From assembly GCA_025504975.1 (NCBI GenBank), contig JANUWI010000020.1:806001-870000 (forward strand): 64,000 bases of DNA. The letters are read 5' to 3'. The DNA comes from Plenodomus lindquistii. Taxonomy: Eukaryota; Ascomycota; Dothideomycetes; Pleosporales; Leptosphaeriaceae. This document shows positions 29,213-39,760 of the stretch, piece by piece. Position 1 is the first letter of the stretch. Each line of letters starts with the position of its first letter. A model generated the notes under the pieces. That model was not told the DNA's origin. It ran no database searches and saw nothing but the letters and a program-made list of their open reading frames with translations. A program made the translations under genes and the position numbers.

Positions 29213-31793
29213 ATGATGGAACTCTTCTCCTACCTTGAAGATTACCAGACTTAGGTTTGCGTCCCATGCGGCGCTGGCATTAAGCCGAAACACTACTTGG
29301 CTCATTTAACGCGGCTTCACGCTGACCACCCAGATCTTGGTTCCTCAAAAAAAGCGCTTGTTGTCGTAGAAGAGCTTCTGCGAAAGGATCCAATCGATCC
29401 TGAGTCACCATGCTTCCGAGCACCGCGTGCAGGCATAACTGCTTTGCCAGATCTTGCGCTGCGCAATGGCATCTCGTGCCTGAAGTGTTCTTACGTCTGT
29501 GCTTCTGAAAAAGTTATGCTTAATCATTACGGAGAAAACCATTTAGAAGGCAAACGCAGGCCAGGACGTCCATCCAAATCCGCCCACCCAGTCACTCCGC
29601 GCTGGAAGCCAGTCTCTTGTCAACGCCTCTTCGTCTCAGGCTCGAAGAGTCAATATTTCGAAGTCGTCTCTCCAGCCGAACTCTAAGAAGTAGAAGAAAC
29701 GATGCGCCGCCGGAGAATGGCAAAGACGCTGTCTGAAGCTGATTACATCCGCATTCAGACTGTTGAGGCTCTAGAAGAGGGCAGCCGAGAGACGAGGGAA
29801 TTCGATGATATCATCCTCGATTACGCGGCCCAGACAGAGGTCTCGCCGTGGCTGGAAAAGACCCGCTGGCCAAGGTATCTCAAGGGCTATTCGTTCGGCG
29901 TGGTTGCTCCATTGGCAGGTCCAGCTGATCCCACGTCCGAGCTGATCCTGGTCGAGTTCTCGAATAGCCTAGACCGCATCGTAGAGGAGGCTCACAGCTC
30001 GATTTGCAACGACAAAGTCAACGTCTTCGACCAGGTGCGAATTAACAGCTTCATCCAAAAATGACGAGCTTTTGACCGGCCGCTGCTCACCAAGCTGCGA
30101 AACTCCACGTATCAGAAGTATAAGCAAGTCTACAAAAGACTCCTATGCTTTGCGTTTCGCACCATGCAGCCCACGAATCATATCGCCTTAGCTCATCGAT
30201 TGACGGCCAGCCAGCTTGGATACATTGATCAGATGACCGGTCTTGGCGAGGAGCTTGTGGCACTCAAGCAATGTCAGGTTATTGAGGATGAAAAGAATAG
30301 GAAGTTGGCCGAGAAGGACATAGCGGCAAGCCTAGACCGGGTCTGTCTTCAGTTCTGCATCTCCCTACTCGATCATACACTAAAGGGAGATCTTTTCGAG
30401 AGCAAAGTCGTGGGCTTTCTCGCTGTGCTAGCCGTGGATCCTGAGAAGAAGATTTTTCGAGATGCGTCGTCCTTTACTTCATACCTGTCTGCCTTCGTCA
30501 AGATATCACAAATGCTCGTGATCCAGATGTCGGTGGTAATGTCCGAAGACGGAGAAATCGAGCATACCGCGGACGTGTTGGACGAGATGCGAGAACGCTT
30601 TCTGATGCATGGTACTCGATCGCCATTTAATTGGGTGCTACGGCTACAGGCTTATGGCAAGAAAATCTGAAACAGCACAACCAGTCTAGGCTATATATAC
30701 TGGTCCGATGACCATGAGAAGTTGACCTACAAGCAACTTGAGATGACGATGGCCGGGTTTAAGGGCTTTGTTAGGACAGAAGTCGCACTGGCGCAATTAG
30801 AGTTAGACCAGCTCTTCCTGTTGCATGACGATGAAAGACGAGAAGATATTGTCCCCACTTTCGAGCTACGCAATCTCAAGGACGACCCGACACAAAACAG
30901 AAAAGGATGGAGCTTCATTGACGATCCGCGTAATCAGAATGTCCTGCCAAACAGAAAGCGGTGGATGCTTGATTGTGTTTTGAACGCGGATGGGCTGCGA
31001 AACGAGTTTGTCGAAGTACGGAAGAAAGACTCCAAAGTTGTATGGAAGCTTTCGGCAGCAAAGCAGTATGTCGCGAATATTCATTCCTTCTTAGTGCGAC
31101 TGCTCCTTCTAGTCCATCTTACCTCAGGACAACCAGCTCGTGGCACGGAAATTCTAAGCTTACGCCATTGCAACACAGTGAATGGGCATCATCGAAGCAT
31201 CGATGCTTGAAGATCTTCATCGAAGATAGCTCAGTGAGCACAGTAACAGCATATCACAAAGGATACAACATTGTTAGCTCAACAAAGATCATCCACCGAT
31301 ACCTGCCAAAAGAAGTTAGTGAGCTTGTCGTCTACTACTTGTGGTTCATCTTGCCGTTCTGGAGGAAGTTAGACCTACTTGTGTGGCATCGGCAGGAACC
31401 TGCTTTTGCGTTCCTTTGGCCGAAAGGCGACGGAAGCTGGGATAGTACTCGCTTGACTCAGATCTTGAGAGATGAGGCCGAGCAGCATCTTAACACATAC
31501 CTGAACATCACCTTTTATAGACATATGGCGATTGCGATATCACGGGTTCACCTACAATGTGGGGGTTTTAAACGGGACTATGGAGTTGACGAAAAGAGCA
31601 CAAACCAGCAAACTACTCATACGTCATGGATTGCGGGACTCATATATGCAAGAGGATTAGAAGACGCACCTGGCGCTATCGAGGCACGCCGAACAGAGTA
31701 TCGACGGGTTAGTCGTGAGTGGCACGACTATCCCTGTCAGATGCACGGTACAATTGAAGGTGCACGAAATATTGATAATTTTGATGATGATTG
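29213..31793 (+). pseudogene. orsD / telomere-linked-helicase-like zinc-finger protein, nonsense-riddled
   Basis: This family is common in Pezizomycotina, either alone (orsellinic-acid cluster protein D type) or as the N-terminal half of subtelomeric RecQ-like helicases. One frame gives two C2H2-like fingers (C-V-P-C...H-x-x-x-x-L-H; C-L-K-C...H-x-x-x-x-H), V-S-C-Q-R-L-F-V, E-V-S-P-W-L-E-K-T-R-W, Q-V-Y-K-R-L-L-C-F, L-D-H-T-L-K-G-D-L-F-E-S, S-G-Q-P-A-R-G-T-E-I-L and later V-T-A-Y-H-K-G-Y-N and H-R-Y-L-P-K-E-V. Damage: TAG near 29255, TAA at 29684-29686, TGA near 30062 and 30668, and a frameshift near 31200. The helicase half is absent. Most stops are one C-to-T change from CAG, CAA or CGA. Confidence 0.72.
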
Positions 31794-32659
31794 AGATGAT
31801 TGATTGTGTCCCGTCCGAGCAACGCTCAGGAGGCTGGTTTTGATCCGTGGCAGCAGGGTGCGCTAAGATACCCAGTACCCCGCTTATCTATTGGCTGCCG
31901 GAGGCCCATATCCTTCCGGCTGCCGGAGGTTCAATCCTTCCGGTTCCGCCCATATAACTCCGTCAATCTGACAATCCCATGGCGCTAAATCCAGTGTTAT
32001 ATGTAAGACTGGATTATTTTGTTTAGTGCTAAGAACTACGCGTATAGCGTGTACATCTGAGATTTGGGGGTTCACTGGAATAAAACTATCCAAGTAGACT
32101 GGATTTACATCCCGTAGTCGGATTGGCTTCAAACTTGGACAAGTTTTCCGCATGAACAAACTGCACAATTTGTGAGATTTGCAGATACCCAACTTGCGTG
32201 GTTAAGTGTAGGCAGAGGTGGTGTTGTGAGGTTAGGGTTAAGTTGATGAGGGGATCAGCAGCGTACCACCGACGGTAGGACCGAGCGGAACGTAAAACCA
32301 GCCACTATCGTTTGAATAGAGAAAGAGATAGGTAGAGAAGGGTAAACTGCACACATCATTTAATCTAACCCATGGCGTCAACGACATGAAGCCCGCCATG
32401 TCGTTAGGGTTTTTTTTTGTTAGGGCCGAGATATCCCGCGCCCTTACTGCCCTGGCCTATTTAGAGGGAGGGCACTGCGCAGAATATTACTTTTGTAATA
32501 TACATTTTCAAATATGGTGTCCAGCTCCCGGAGCTGATAACACTTTACTACAGCCCCGCCTAACTCTAAAATTCCTACAACTTGGGTATCGTAGTTGCCT
32601 CATTTCCCGCACTGTATCACTACTTTTTTTCCTCTACTGTTTTATGTGCAGTCTTCTTG
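31794..32659. other. Intergenic, with a short direct repeat
   Basis: A 25-30 bp direct repeat with core ggctgccggagg lies at about 31893-31945. No supported gene was seen. The 5-bp target site tcttg at 32655-32659 abuts the retrotransposon. Confidence 0.4.
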
Positions 32660-32835
32660 TGAAGCAGGCGGATCCCGAGGGGCAAATGCCAAGTAAATTG
32701 AGATGAATTAACTGCCTAATACTTCTACGTAGGAGAAGGGAATTTTATAGGAGTTTGTGTGGGGTACCCTAGCCGCTCTTAGCGTAGCTCCGAGGCTTCA
32801 CCGCCGAGGCTCCAGACTGGGCTCCGCCCATCACA
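32660..32835 (-). repeat. 3' LTR (176 bp)
   Basis: Begins TGTGATGGGC and ends CTGCTTCA on the minus strand (TG...CA). Two apparent differences from the other LTR. Confidence 0.93.
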
Positions 32836-32998
32836 TTACCCCCCCCCTCACCTGAGCGTTTGCCTTGCGATCTCCGGGTGAGGGGCACGTGATAGCGCGC
32901 AATCGCGCAACTCTTCACGTTTCCTGCCGCGTAAAGGCTGCTCCTCCGCCTCCACAATCCTCTCCTCCACCACCACACTTTCTCCCATTACCTTCACC

Positions 32999-34159
32999 AT
33001 GTTTGGGTTCTTCAACACCCCCGCCCGCAAGGGCAAGGCTCCTGCTGCCTCCGCTGGCGACGAGGACTCTCCCGGCAATCCTCCCTCAGTAGATGGTCCT
33101 ACCTCGCTCGCTATGCTGCAGCGCGACCTTGACGCCGACCGTCACTGCGTCGAGTGCTTCAAGAAGCTCCGCCCATGCCGCCACACCTCCACCAGCTCTC
33201 GCGTCCGCTCCTGCGACGACTGCCGCTCCTCGAACACTCGCTGCGAGCCGGTGAGTCTCTCTCTCACCTCTCACCCTCAAGTCCTGGCTAACCCCCGCTC
33301 AGATCCCTGCTGAGGTCCTTCAGCAGTGCCTCCGCATCGTTGAGTACTTCGAGAACTTCAAGCTCGGTGTCCGCAAGTACTCAGAGCGGGAGATCATGGC
33401 TGCTCACGCCTCAGCTGTCGCTCGCATCTACCGTCTCCTTCATGAGGCTGTCCCCAAGACTCCGACCAAGTCTCCGGTCAAGCGTGGCCAGCCTGGCCCC
33501 GCCGGTGATGCTCGCGGCCGTGAGCCCAGCGAGTCTTCCGACGTAAGCCTATTGCTAACCTTGCTTCTTATGACTTTTGCTAACTTTTCCTAGCTGTTCG
33601 TCACCGGTGCCGGTCCTGCTGGAGTTGAGGACGACCCTGACTATGAGGATCCTCTGGTCCGTGGTGGTCGGTTGGCTCTGCGCAGCAAGGCCCCCCCCCC
33701 AAGGCCTCCAGCAAGTCTCCGCGCAAGCCTCCCCCCCCCGCCACGCCTCGCTCCTCTCGCGAACAGGGCAGGACTGCTCCTCCCGTTGTCCCCAGTTCTT
33801 CCCGCGGCAAGTCCAAGGCCGCTGCCACCATCCTCGAAGCTGCCAACCAGCCCTCATTCAATGACCCCTTCTCCGCCTACAAGTCCCCCGCCAAGAAGTC
33901 GTTCAACCGTGGCAAGGCTCGCTGGGAGCCCATGCCCGAGGAGAATAACGAGGAGGAAGAGGAGGAGGAGGAGGAGGAGCCTATTGTCACTCCGGCTAGG
34001 CGTGGTCGCCCCAGGAAGAACAGCCCTGCTGTCCGGCCTTCCCCCCCGCGCCGCTCCGCCGCTGAGAGCAGCTCTGCTGGTCTTCGCCGCAGTGCTAGGA
34101 GGGGGCGTGAGGAGGATACCGCGGTCTATTCTGATGATGCGGACGAACTGGGAATGTAG
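32999..34159 (+). CDS. Spliced antisense cargo gene inside the retrotransposon (Cys-rich, AT-hook protein)
   Basis: Transcribed opposite to gag-pol, between the integrase end and the 3' LTR. The three exons are 32999-33250, 33303-33542 and 33594-34159, with 52- and 51-bp introns (GTGAGT/GTAAGC donors, CTAAC branch sites). The first exon has a Cys/His cluster (H-C-V-E-C-F-K-K-L-R-P-C-R-H ... S-C-D-D-C-R ... R-C) suggestive of zinc binding. The middle is helical. The end has an acidic run and an AT-hook, R-R-G-R-P-R-K, for minor-groove DNA binding. A 10-C run at 33691-33700 puts the last exon one base out of frame, so it is either a homopolymer error or a real frameshift. Introns on this strand would not be spliced from the element's own genomic RNA, so they can survive retrotransposition. 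Family not recognised. Confidence 0.62.
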
Positions 34160-34776
34160 GGAGAATGTCCTGGGCTCTACTCGGTTGATAGTTGGCATGC
34201 CTCTGCATCTAGCAGTGTTGACAGGCATCTCCTGTCCTAAAAGCAGAATGATTGATTCCTCCGCTTCTATTCCTTGCTCTTGCCGTGATGTCAGTGATGC
34301 TTGCCAGACATTCTCCTATGGGTAGGGCAGGAAGTGGCGGATGAATGGTGGTTGCTGGGGACTTCTCCCGGAAATTCCTCGGGACCCTACTCAGCCATTC
34401 TACCACCAAAATCGAGTTTCATCCCAACTTCCTCCCTCATCTCTCCCATACAACCCACCTCTTCTCTGCTGCTTCCCCACTCGTTCGGGGACTTCTCAGG
34501 CTATTCTCAGCCACTTCCTGCATTCTCCTATTCTCTTCCTGGCCTACTCCCTATGCTTCGGCTCAGTTTCCCGCATCGTCGCTCTTCATTCCCTGGCTCT
34601 TCTCAGGAACTTCCTGCTCTTCTCCAGGCTTCTCACGATGCCGGCCAGTCAATCGCGGTGAGTCCGCATGACTTCCTGGCTGCAAATTTCTCTTCCCACA
34701 TCATTCCGGCACAGTGGCTCATCATCAAGTTCTGTTCCGGCATCTCTCCAGTGGCTTCCTTCCTCAGCGCCCCTCC
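34160..34776. other. Non-coding spacer inside the retrotransposon
   Basis: This is a C/T-rich stretch between the antisense gene and the integrase stop. Several open frames exist on the plus strand, but none has a motif or splice pattern. Confidence 0.4.
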
Positions 34777-35772
34777 TCACGGCATCTTCCGGGAGGCTCT
34801 GCGAGCATTCTTCCACTTCTCCAAATGCTCGTTGCCCTTCAGGTTCACCTCCGGTTCCCAGGTTGGGCGCTCGTAACCTTTCCACTGGACCAAATACTCC
34901 TTGCTCCGCGATTTCCCTCGTCCCCCCCGGCGTTCTTCCAGGATGTTCTCAGTTTCCCATTCCTCATGGCCATCCACCTGGATAGAATCAGGTTGCCAGT
35001 CGGAAACACGCTGTCCTTCCATTGGGTCGCTTGAGGCCAATCGTAAGCGGCTTTTGTGGAACACCGGGTGAACTCCTGGTGGCACATCCAACTTGGCCGC
35101 CGCATCTCCCACGAGCTCTAACACACGGAATTTCGCATTCTTCCAGTCCAACTTCTTGCTAGGCCTTCCGTGTGATAGCTGTTTCCCGTACTGCAACCAC
35201 ACTTTGTCCCCCACTTTGAGAACCGGGGCTTCTGTCCTTCGCCGGTTGGCCTGGAGTTCCTGCGCCTGCTGTGCTTTGGCCATGGCAGACTGTACAAACT
35301 CCACCGTAGCCTGCAGCTTCTGCACGATGGCGGCTCCGGCCCCAGCCGGCGTGGCGGGGTGTCGGTGGAGATCTTCCGACTGAGTGGGCAGCTGTATGGG
35401 ATCCATTTCATACCCATGCTGGAGAAAGAAGGGACTGACTTGGGTAGAACCGGCTGGTCTCCCCTTGATCGCGATCTGTGCCGCGGAACAGAGGGGAGCC
35501 CAGTTGTCCTGAGCCCAGTTGACAAAGGCCCTCAGGTAGGCTTCTACGGTGCTGTTCATTCTTTCCGTAGCTCCATCGGTCTCAGGGTGGAAAGCAGTGG
35601 AGAGTCGGCGGTTGATCCGCAGCAACTCGCACACTTTGGCCCAAAGGTCCCCTGTGAATTGCGTGCCTCTGTCCGTGACTATGGCATCCGGGAGCCAGTG
35701 GTAGGAGACTACACGCTCAATGAACTTCTGCGGAGGCATCAGTCTCAAGGAACGTCTCCAGGTCCGGATCAA
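34777..35772 (-). pseudogene. Integrase C-terminal half plus chromodomain
   Basis: The frame starts inside the integrase core: I-V-T-D-R-G-T-Q-F (second catalytic Asp) and F-H-P-E-T-D-G-A-T-E-R (third, Glu). Next come the V-G-D-K-V-W-L DNA-binding region and F-H-K-S-R-L, then a chromodomain E-N-I-L-E-x-R ... Y-L-V-Q-W-K-G-Y ... T-W-E-P. The zinc-binding HHCC domain and first catalytic Asp are missing. The join to the RT frame near 35720 is out of frame, so an internal deletion removed RNase H and the integrase start. Confidence 0.88.
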
Positions 35773-37330
35773 AATAAGCTAGGGCAGGCTCCGTGGTAAA
35801 GGCTTCCTTGAGCCTGAGGAAGGCCTCTTGCTGCTCCTTCCCCCAGGAGAACGGGACATCTTTGCCAGTCAGCTTTGTCAGTGGCGCGGTGATTGTGGAG
35901 TAGTTCTGGATGAAATCCCGGTAGAAGTTTGCAAACCCTAGGAAGCTCTGCACCCCTTTGATGGATTGGGGAGGTTCCCACTCAGCAATGGCTTGGATCT
36001 TCTCTGGGTCCATGCTAATCCCACGCTCTGCTTCCACTACAAATCCGAGATAGCGTGTTTTCTTGACACTGAACTCGGACTTCTTGATGTCTAGCTGCAG
36101 GCCCGCTTCTCCGAGCTTCTTCACTATAGCTCTTACCCTTAGCTCATGCTCCGCTCGATCCCCACTAGTGTAGACAAGCACATCATCTACATAGGCAGAG
36201 GCATCAATGTCTAGGTGCTCGCGGAGCACCCAATTGATGTACCTCTGGAAAGTACTCGGAGCGTTGGCCAAGCCAAACCGGGTTCTAAACGCCGTTTTCC
36301 ACTCGTCTCCTTTGGCAATCCGGATCTTGTGGAAGGCTTGAACCACATCTAGCTTGGTGAACCACTTAGCTTGTCCTATCTGCGACAGGGTCTCCTGAAT
36401 TAGTGGGAGTGGGTAGCGGTCTTTCTCCGAGATAGCATTGAGGGCTCGGTAGTCCACGCAGAACCTCAGCCCTCCTCCAGGCTTCTTTACAAACAGCACT
36501 GGAGCTGAGGCACTCGAGCGGCTAACGCGGATGAATCCGCGGTCTAGTAGCGAAGTGAGCTCTTTGCGCAGGACTAGTAACTCCTCTCGTGACATGCCAT
36601 AGAGGGGTCCCCATGGAACTTCCGGCTCTTTACCCCCTACCTTGATGAGAGGTATGGCATGATCCACGGCCGCCCCACGGTGTGGTGCCAACTTGTCCGC
36701 CTCCTTCCTTGAGAACACATCGTGTAAGTCCTTGAGATGGTCCGGGAGGAGCACCTGCGCGTCCATCGGTTCCGCCTTCTTCGCTAAGGCCTTCTGAATG
36801 TCCGCCATTGAAACCGCAAACAACTGGAGTCCACTGTCCTTCTTCTTCTTGAACCTCCGGTGCCACGCCCGGTAGGTTCCACTATCAACCTCCGCAACGT
36901 CCAGGGCCAAGGCCTCGCCTTCCCTGCTCCGAATGCGGGTCCTGCTCGATCCCATGAAGAACGATTTCTTCCATGGGGTGATGGAGACTCGGTTCTTCTC
37001 CATCCATGGGCGGCCTAAGATCAGGTCATACTCCTGATCTCCCTCCAGCACATAAGCCCATATCTCCTCCTCGCGTCCCTCCAGGTCTATCAAGCACCTG
37101 GCAGCCGTCGACACTGACGTCTCTTCCCCGCCTATCCCCACAACTGGGCGGCGGGGAACTTCCGTTCGCTCCAGGCGGTTCCTCCGAGCAAAGTTCTCAC
37201 TTACAAAGGCAAAGGTAAGGCACCCGGTGTCTAGCATGGCTGACGCAAAAACAACTTTATTGATCAGGGCTTGCACCGTAATTGGGTTGCCATCCGGCCA
37301 CCTTTGCCGAAAGGTCTTGAACTGTTGCAA
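35717..37330 (-). CDS. pol: Protease-reverse transcriptase part of gypsy pol
   Basis: The frame has 537 codons. The aspartic protease has M-L-D-T-G-C near residue 33 and L-I-L-G-R-P-W near 105. Reverse transcriptase follows with R-F-C-V-D-Y-R-A-L-N, the Y-V-D-D active site and F-L-G-F-A-N-F-Y-R. RNase H starts with E-T-D-A-S and then stops at 35717-35719 where the deletion junction lies. It copies element RNA to cDNA. Without RNase H and a complete integrase the copy needs help in trans. Confidence 0.9.
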   Translation of the reverse strand: MQQFKTFRQRWPDGNPITVQALINKVVFASAMLDTGCLTFAFVSENFARRNRLERTEVPRRPVVGIGGEETSVSTAARCLIDLEGREEEIWAYVLEGDQEYDLILGRPWMEKNRVSITPWKKSFFMGSSRTRIRSREGEALALDVAEVDSGTYRAWHRRFKKKKDSGLQLFAVSMADIQKALAKKAEPMDAQVLLPDHLKDLHDVFSRKEADKLAPHRGAAVDHAIPLIKVGGKEPEVPWGPLYGMSREELLVLRKELTSLLDRGFIRVSRSSASAPVLFVKKPGGGLRFCVDYRALNAISEKDRYPLPLIQETLSQIGQAKWFTKLDVVQAFHKIRIAKGDEWKTAFRTRFGLANAPSTFQRYINWVLREHLDIDASAYVDDVLVYTSGDRAEHELRVRAIVKKLGEAGLQLDIKKSEFSVKKTRYLGFVVEAERGISMDPEKIQAIAEWEPPQSIKGVQSFLGFANFYRDFIQNYSTITAPLTKLTGKDVPFSWGKEQQEAFLRLKEAFTTEPALAYFDPDLETFLETDASAEVH

Positions 37331-37377
37331 TTTGAACCCACCACTTCCTCCCTGGGGGAGACTTGTCCCAGGAGATC

Positions 37378-38515
37378 CTAGTTTTCCGACTCGCTGGCGC
37401 TATCGGTCTCCTCTGACTTTCCTTTCCGAGTGCCCGCTGGGAACGCGTGGGCAGGGCGCTCGGCCGGAGCAAGCTCACAAGCGTGTTGCATGTGGCCGGC
37501 CCTTCCACAGCGTAGGCACAGATTGTCCTTGCGACGCTTCGCTCGTTCCTCCGGAGTAACCCATCGAGCTTTCTTGGCCCCAGGAGGGCGAGTGCTGTAA
37601 CCGGTGGCGGGGGAGTCGACATCCATTGGATCTCCTTGGTCTCCCCGACGGTCACCATGGTGGGAGCCGGTATAGAGCTTACTACGGTAGAGGTTTTCCT
37701 CGATATGCCCCACTCTCTCCATCAATTGCTGCACTGTCCACTCCCTGGGTACTTCCACTGATACCATTCGATCAGCCAAGTCCGCGTTGATGGCGTTCAT
37801 GTAGCGGCTCTTCAGGGATGGGTGGTTGTTCTCTTCGCCCGCATCGAATGCCAGGCGCATAAACTCCGCGTTGAATCCCTGAAGGGTCTGTTTCTTCTGC
37901 TTGAAGGTGAAGAGCTTATTCCTAGCCTTTTCATCCAGCATTTTGTCGGAGAACTGCTGGTCTAGGAACTCCCAAAAGCGTTCGTGGGACTGGTCTCCAC
38001 GCTCCATCCAGGAGATGCCGATGGAGGCGGCATCGTCCTTCAAGCGGTTGAACATGTATCCTGAAACGTCCTCTCCTACCCTGGCGCGATCTACCCGGAT
38101 CTTATGCTGCATTTGTATCTTCCAGCGCCTGTAGTCCTTACGGTCGCCGCCGAATGCAGCTGGGTCGGGGATCTTCTGGTGTACTGAGCCGGTGCTCTCG
38201 GAGAGGGGGGTGGGAATCGCCGCCGAAGTGCGGGACTCGTCGTGGTGTCTAGAGGGAGAGGGTCCTCCGGTTGAAGGGATCCGCTCGAGCCGTTGGTAAT
38301 TGGCCGGAGATCGCAGCTATGAGGGCTTCCAGCTTGCGGTTAACTTCGTCGATGGAGGACTGCCACGGGGCTCTCGCTTCTTGATAAGCGGCAGAGCTGG
38401 GTTCTGTCCGTGGCATCTCCTGTCGAGCCTCATTCTCGATGAACTGCTTGATCAGTCCCATCTTAGTGAGGAGCTCGTCTTCCGCCAGCCCCTCCTTGCG
38501 CATCTCCTCTACCAA
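37378..38515 (-). pseudogene. gag: gypsy gag with CCHC zinc knuckle, one frame break
   Basis: Two frames (38249-38515 and 37378-38112) form one gag with a break between about 38112 and 38249. The capsid-like part has F-W-E-F-L-D-Q-Q-F and L-F-T-F-K-Q-K-K. Near the C-terminus C-L-R-C-G-R-A-G-H-M-Q-H-A-C is a perfect C-x2-C-x4-H-x4-C knuckle for RNA binding. Pol begins 48 bp after the gag stop. Confidence 0.8.
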
Positions 38516-38907
38516 CGCCGCCTCGATCTCTTCGTCTAGTCTTACCCACAGCCTTCATACTGTTGGCGTAAGACGCTAGGGCCATTACGCTGTTAGGCCC
38601 ACTCATCTTCCGTGTGCGACGGCAGCAAGCACGGTAGTGGCTGGTACCGAATACCTTCTCCACCAAATCTCCTCCTGAGGACAGGTATATACTTCACCTG
38701 CAGCGCCTGGTACCAAATACCTATCCGCTATTGCTCCTCAGTGGGCTACGCGGCCCAGGCGTTTGGTACCAAATACCTTCTCGCCTATCGTCAAACTGCT
38801 GGCTGGTCGCGAACCAACGCCAAGGGGTCCGGGGCGGAAGCGGCCTACTCCCTTCCGTCCGGAAAACCAACGGAGTAACGGGTTGGTTATGGGTGAGTTA
38901 ATTCAAA

Positions 38908-39083
38908 TGAAGCAGGCGGATCCCGAGGGGCAAATGCCAAGTAAATTGAGATGAATTAACTGCCTAATACTTCTACGTAGGAGAAGGGAATTTTATAGGA
39001 GTTTGTGTGGGATACCCTAGCCGCTCTTAGCGTAGCTCCGAGGCTTCACCGCCGAGGCTTCAGACTGGGCTCCGCCCATCACA
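38908..39083 (-). repeat. 5' LTR (176 bp)
   Basis: Partner of the 32660-32835 LTR, same length and nearly identical. No standard TGG-type primer-binding site was recognised just inside it. Confidence 0.93.
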
Positions 39084-39760
39084 TCTTGCACTATTTTCGC
39101 ATGTAAAAAGGCAGTTTCTTCTTACTTGTCCATCTTCCGCGCGTTTATAGGCATTGGCTTTGTGCTGCAGCATCTTGTTGTCAGCCTATTGCTTAGCAGG
39201 ACAAGTTTACACCTACACTTCTTGTTACGTGAAGTCTCTTAACAGCGCGGCGGCAATTGGTAGCAAGCTTGTTGTAAGAACACGAAATCAATACAGTCAC
39301 TCAACAAGTAAAGTGACAGGTAGAAGAAGCCTCAGCGCCCTTCACAATCGTTGTACCAACTCTATTCTCGCTAAAAATTTAGCGTCTAATATCCACCTAT
39401 CGGACTATCGGCCGCTAGTGGGCCGTGCACGCAGTGTCCTCCACTGCGCTCACACGACCCTCCACTGCGCGCGCACGACCCTCCATTGCGCGTGTGCCTA
39501 CAGTTAACCCTACCAATGTTTTTGTTGAGGCGACCAACTAAATCAGCGCGGGCCCAAGCGTGTTGGTGTGGTTACAAAACTAATGGTGGGGTTAGAACTT
39601 GGTTGGTCGGGTTGGTCGGGTTAGCACTATAAGTAGCTAGCCGCCCGACCAAGAACACCAAAACCTTTCCACCCCTGCATATGTCCATACTCAGACCATT
39701 TTCATGTGGTTCCCAACCTGTTCGTAACTAGTTCTGAACTCGCTCCTGCCGCTAGCTGCC
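39084..39760. other. Upstream region of the intron-rich transposase-like gene
   Basis: Three ~21-bp direct repeats with core cgaccctccactgcgc lie at about 39435-39492. Two ggttggtcgg repeats lie near 39600-39620. The leader at 39710-39745 already carries aacctgttc/gttctgaac motifs like those in the introns. No gene. Confidence 0.4.

Larger units (their letters stand above)
32660..39083 (-). mobile_element. Ty3/gypsy (chromovirus-type) LTR retrotransposon, internally deleted
   Basis: The element is 6424 bp, flanked by a perfect 5-bp target duplication (tcttg, 32655-32659 and 39084-39088). It reads on the minus strand in the order 5' LTR, gag with CCHC knuckle, protease, reverse transcriptase, a deletion, integrase C-half with chromodomain, an antisense gene, a polypurine tract (gaggggggggtaa on the minus strand just before 32835) and 3' LTR. 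The LTRs differ at only about two positions, so insertion is recent. The pol deletion makes it non-autonomous. RT before IN places it in Ty3/gypsy, and the chromodomain suggests chromatin-targeted insertion. Confidence 0.93.

Noticed and set aside
33577..34661. Overlapping frames on both strands around the antisense AT-hook gene and spacer
   Set aside because: Low-complexity C/T-rich shadows. Only the spliced plus-strand model has consistent introns and motifs.
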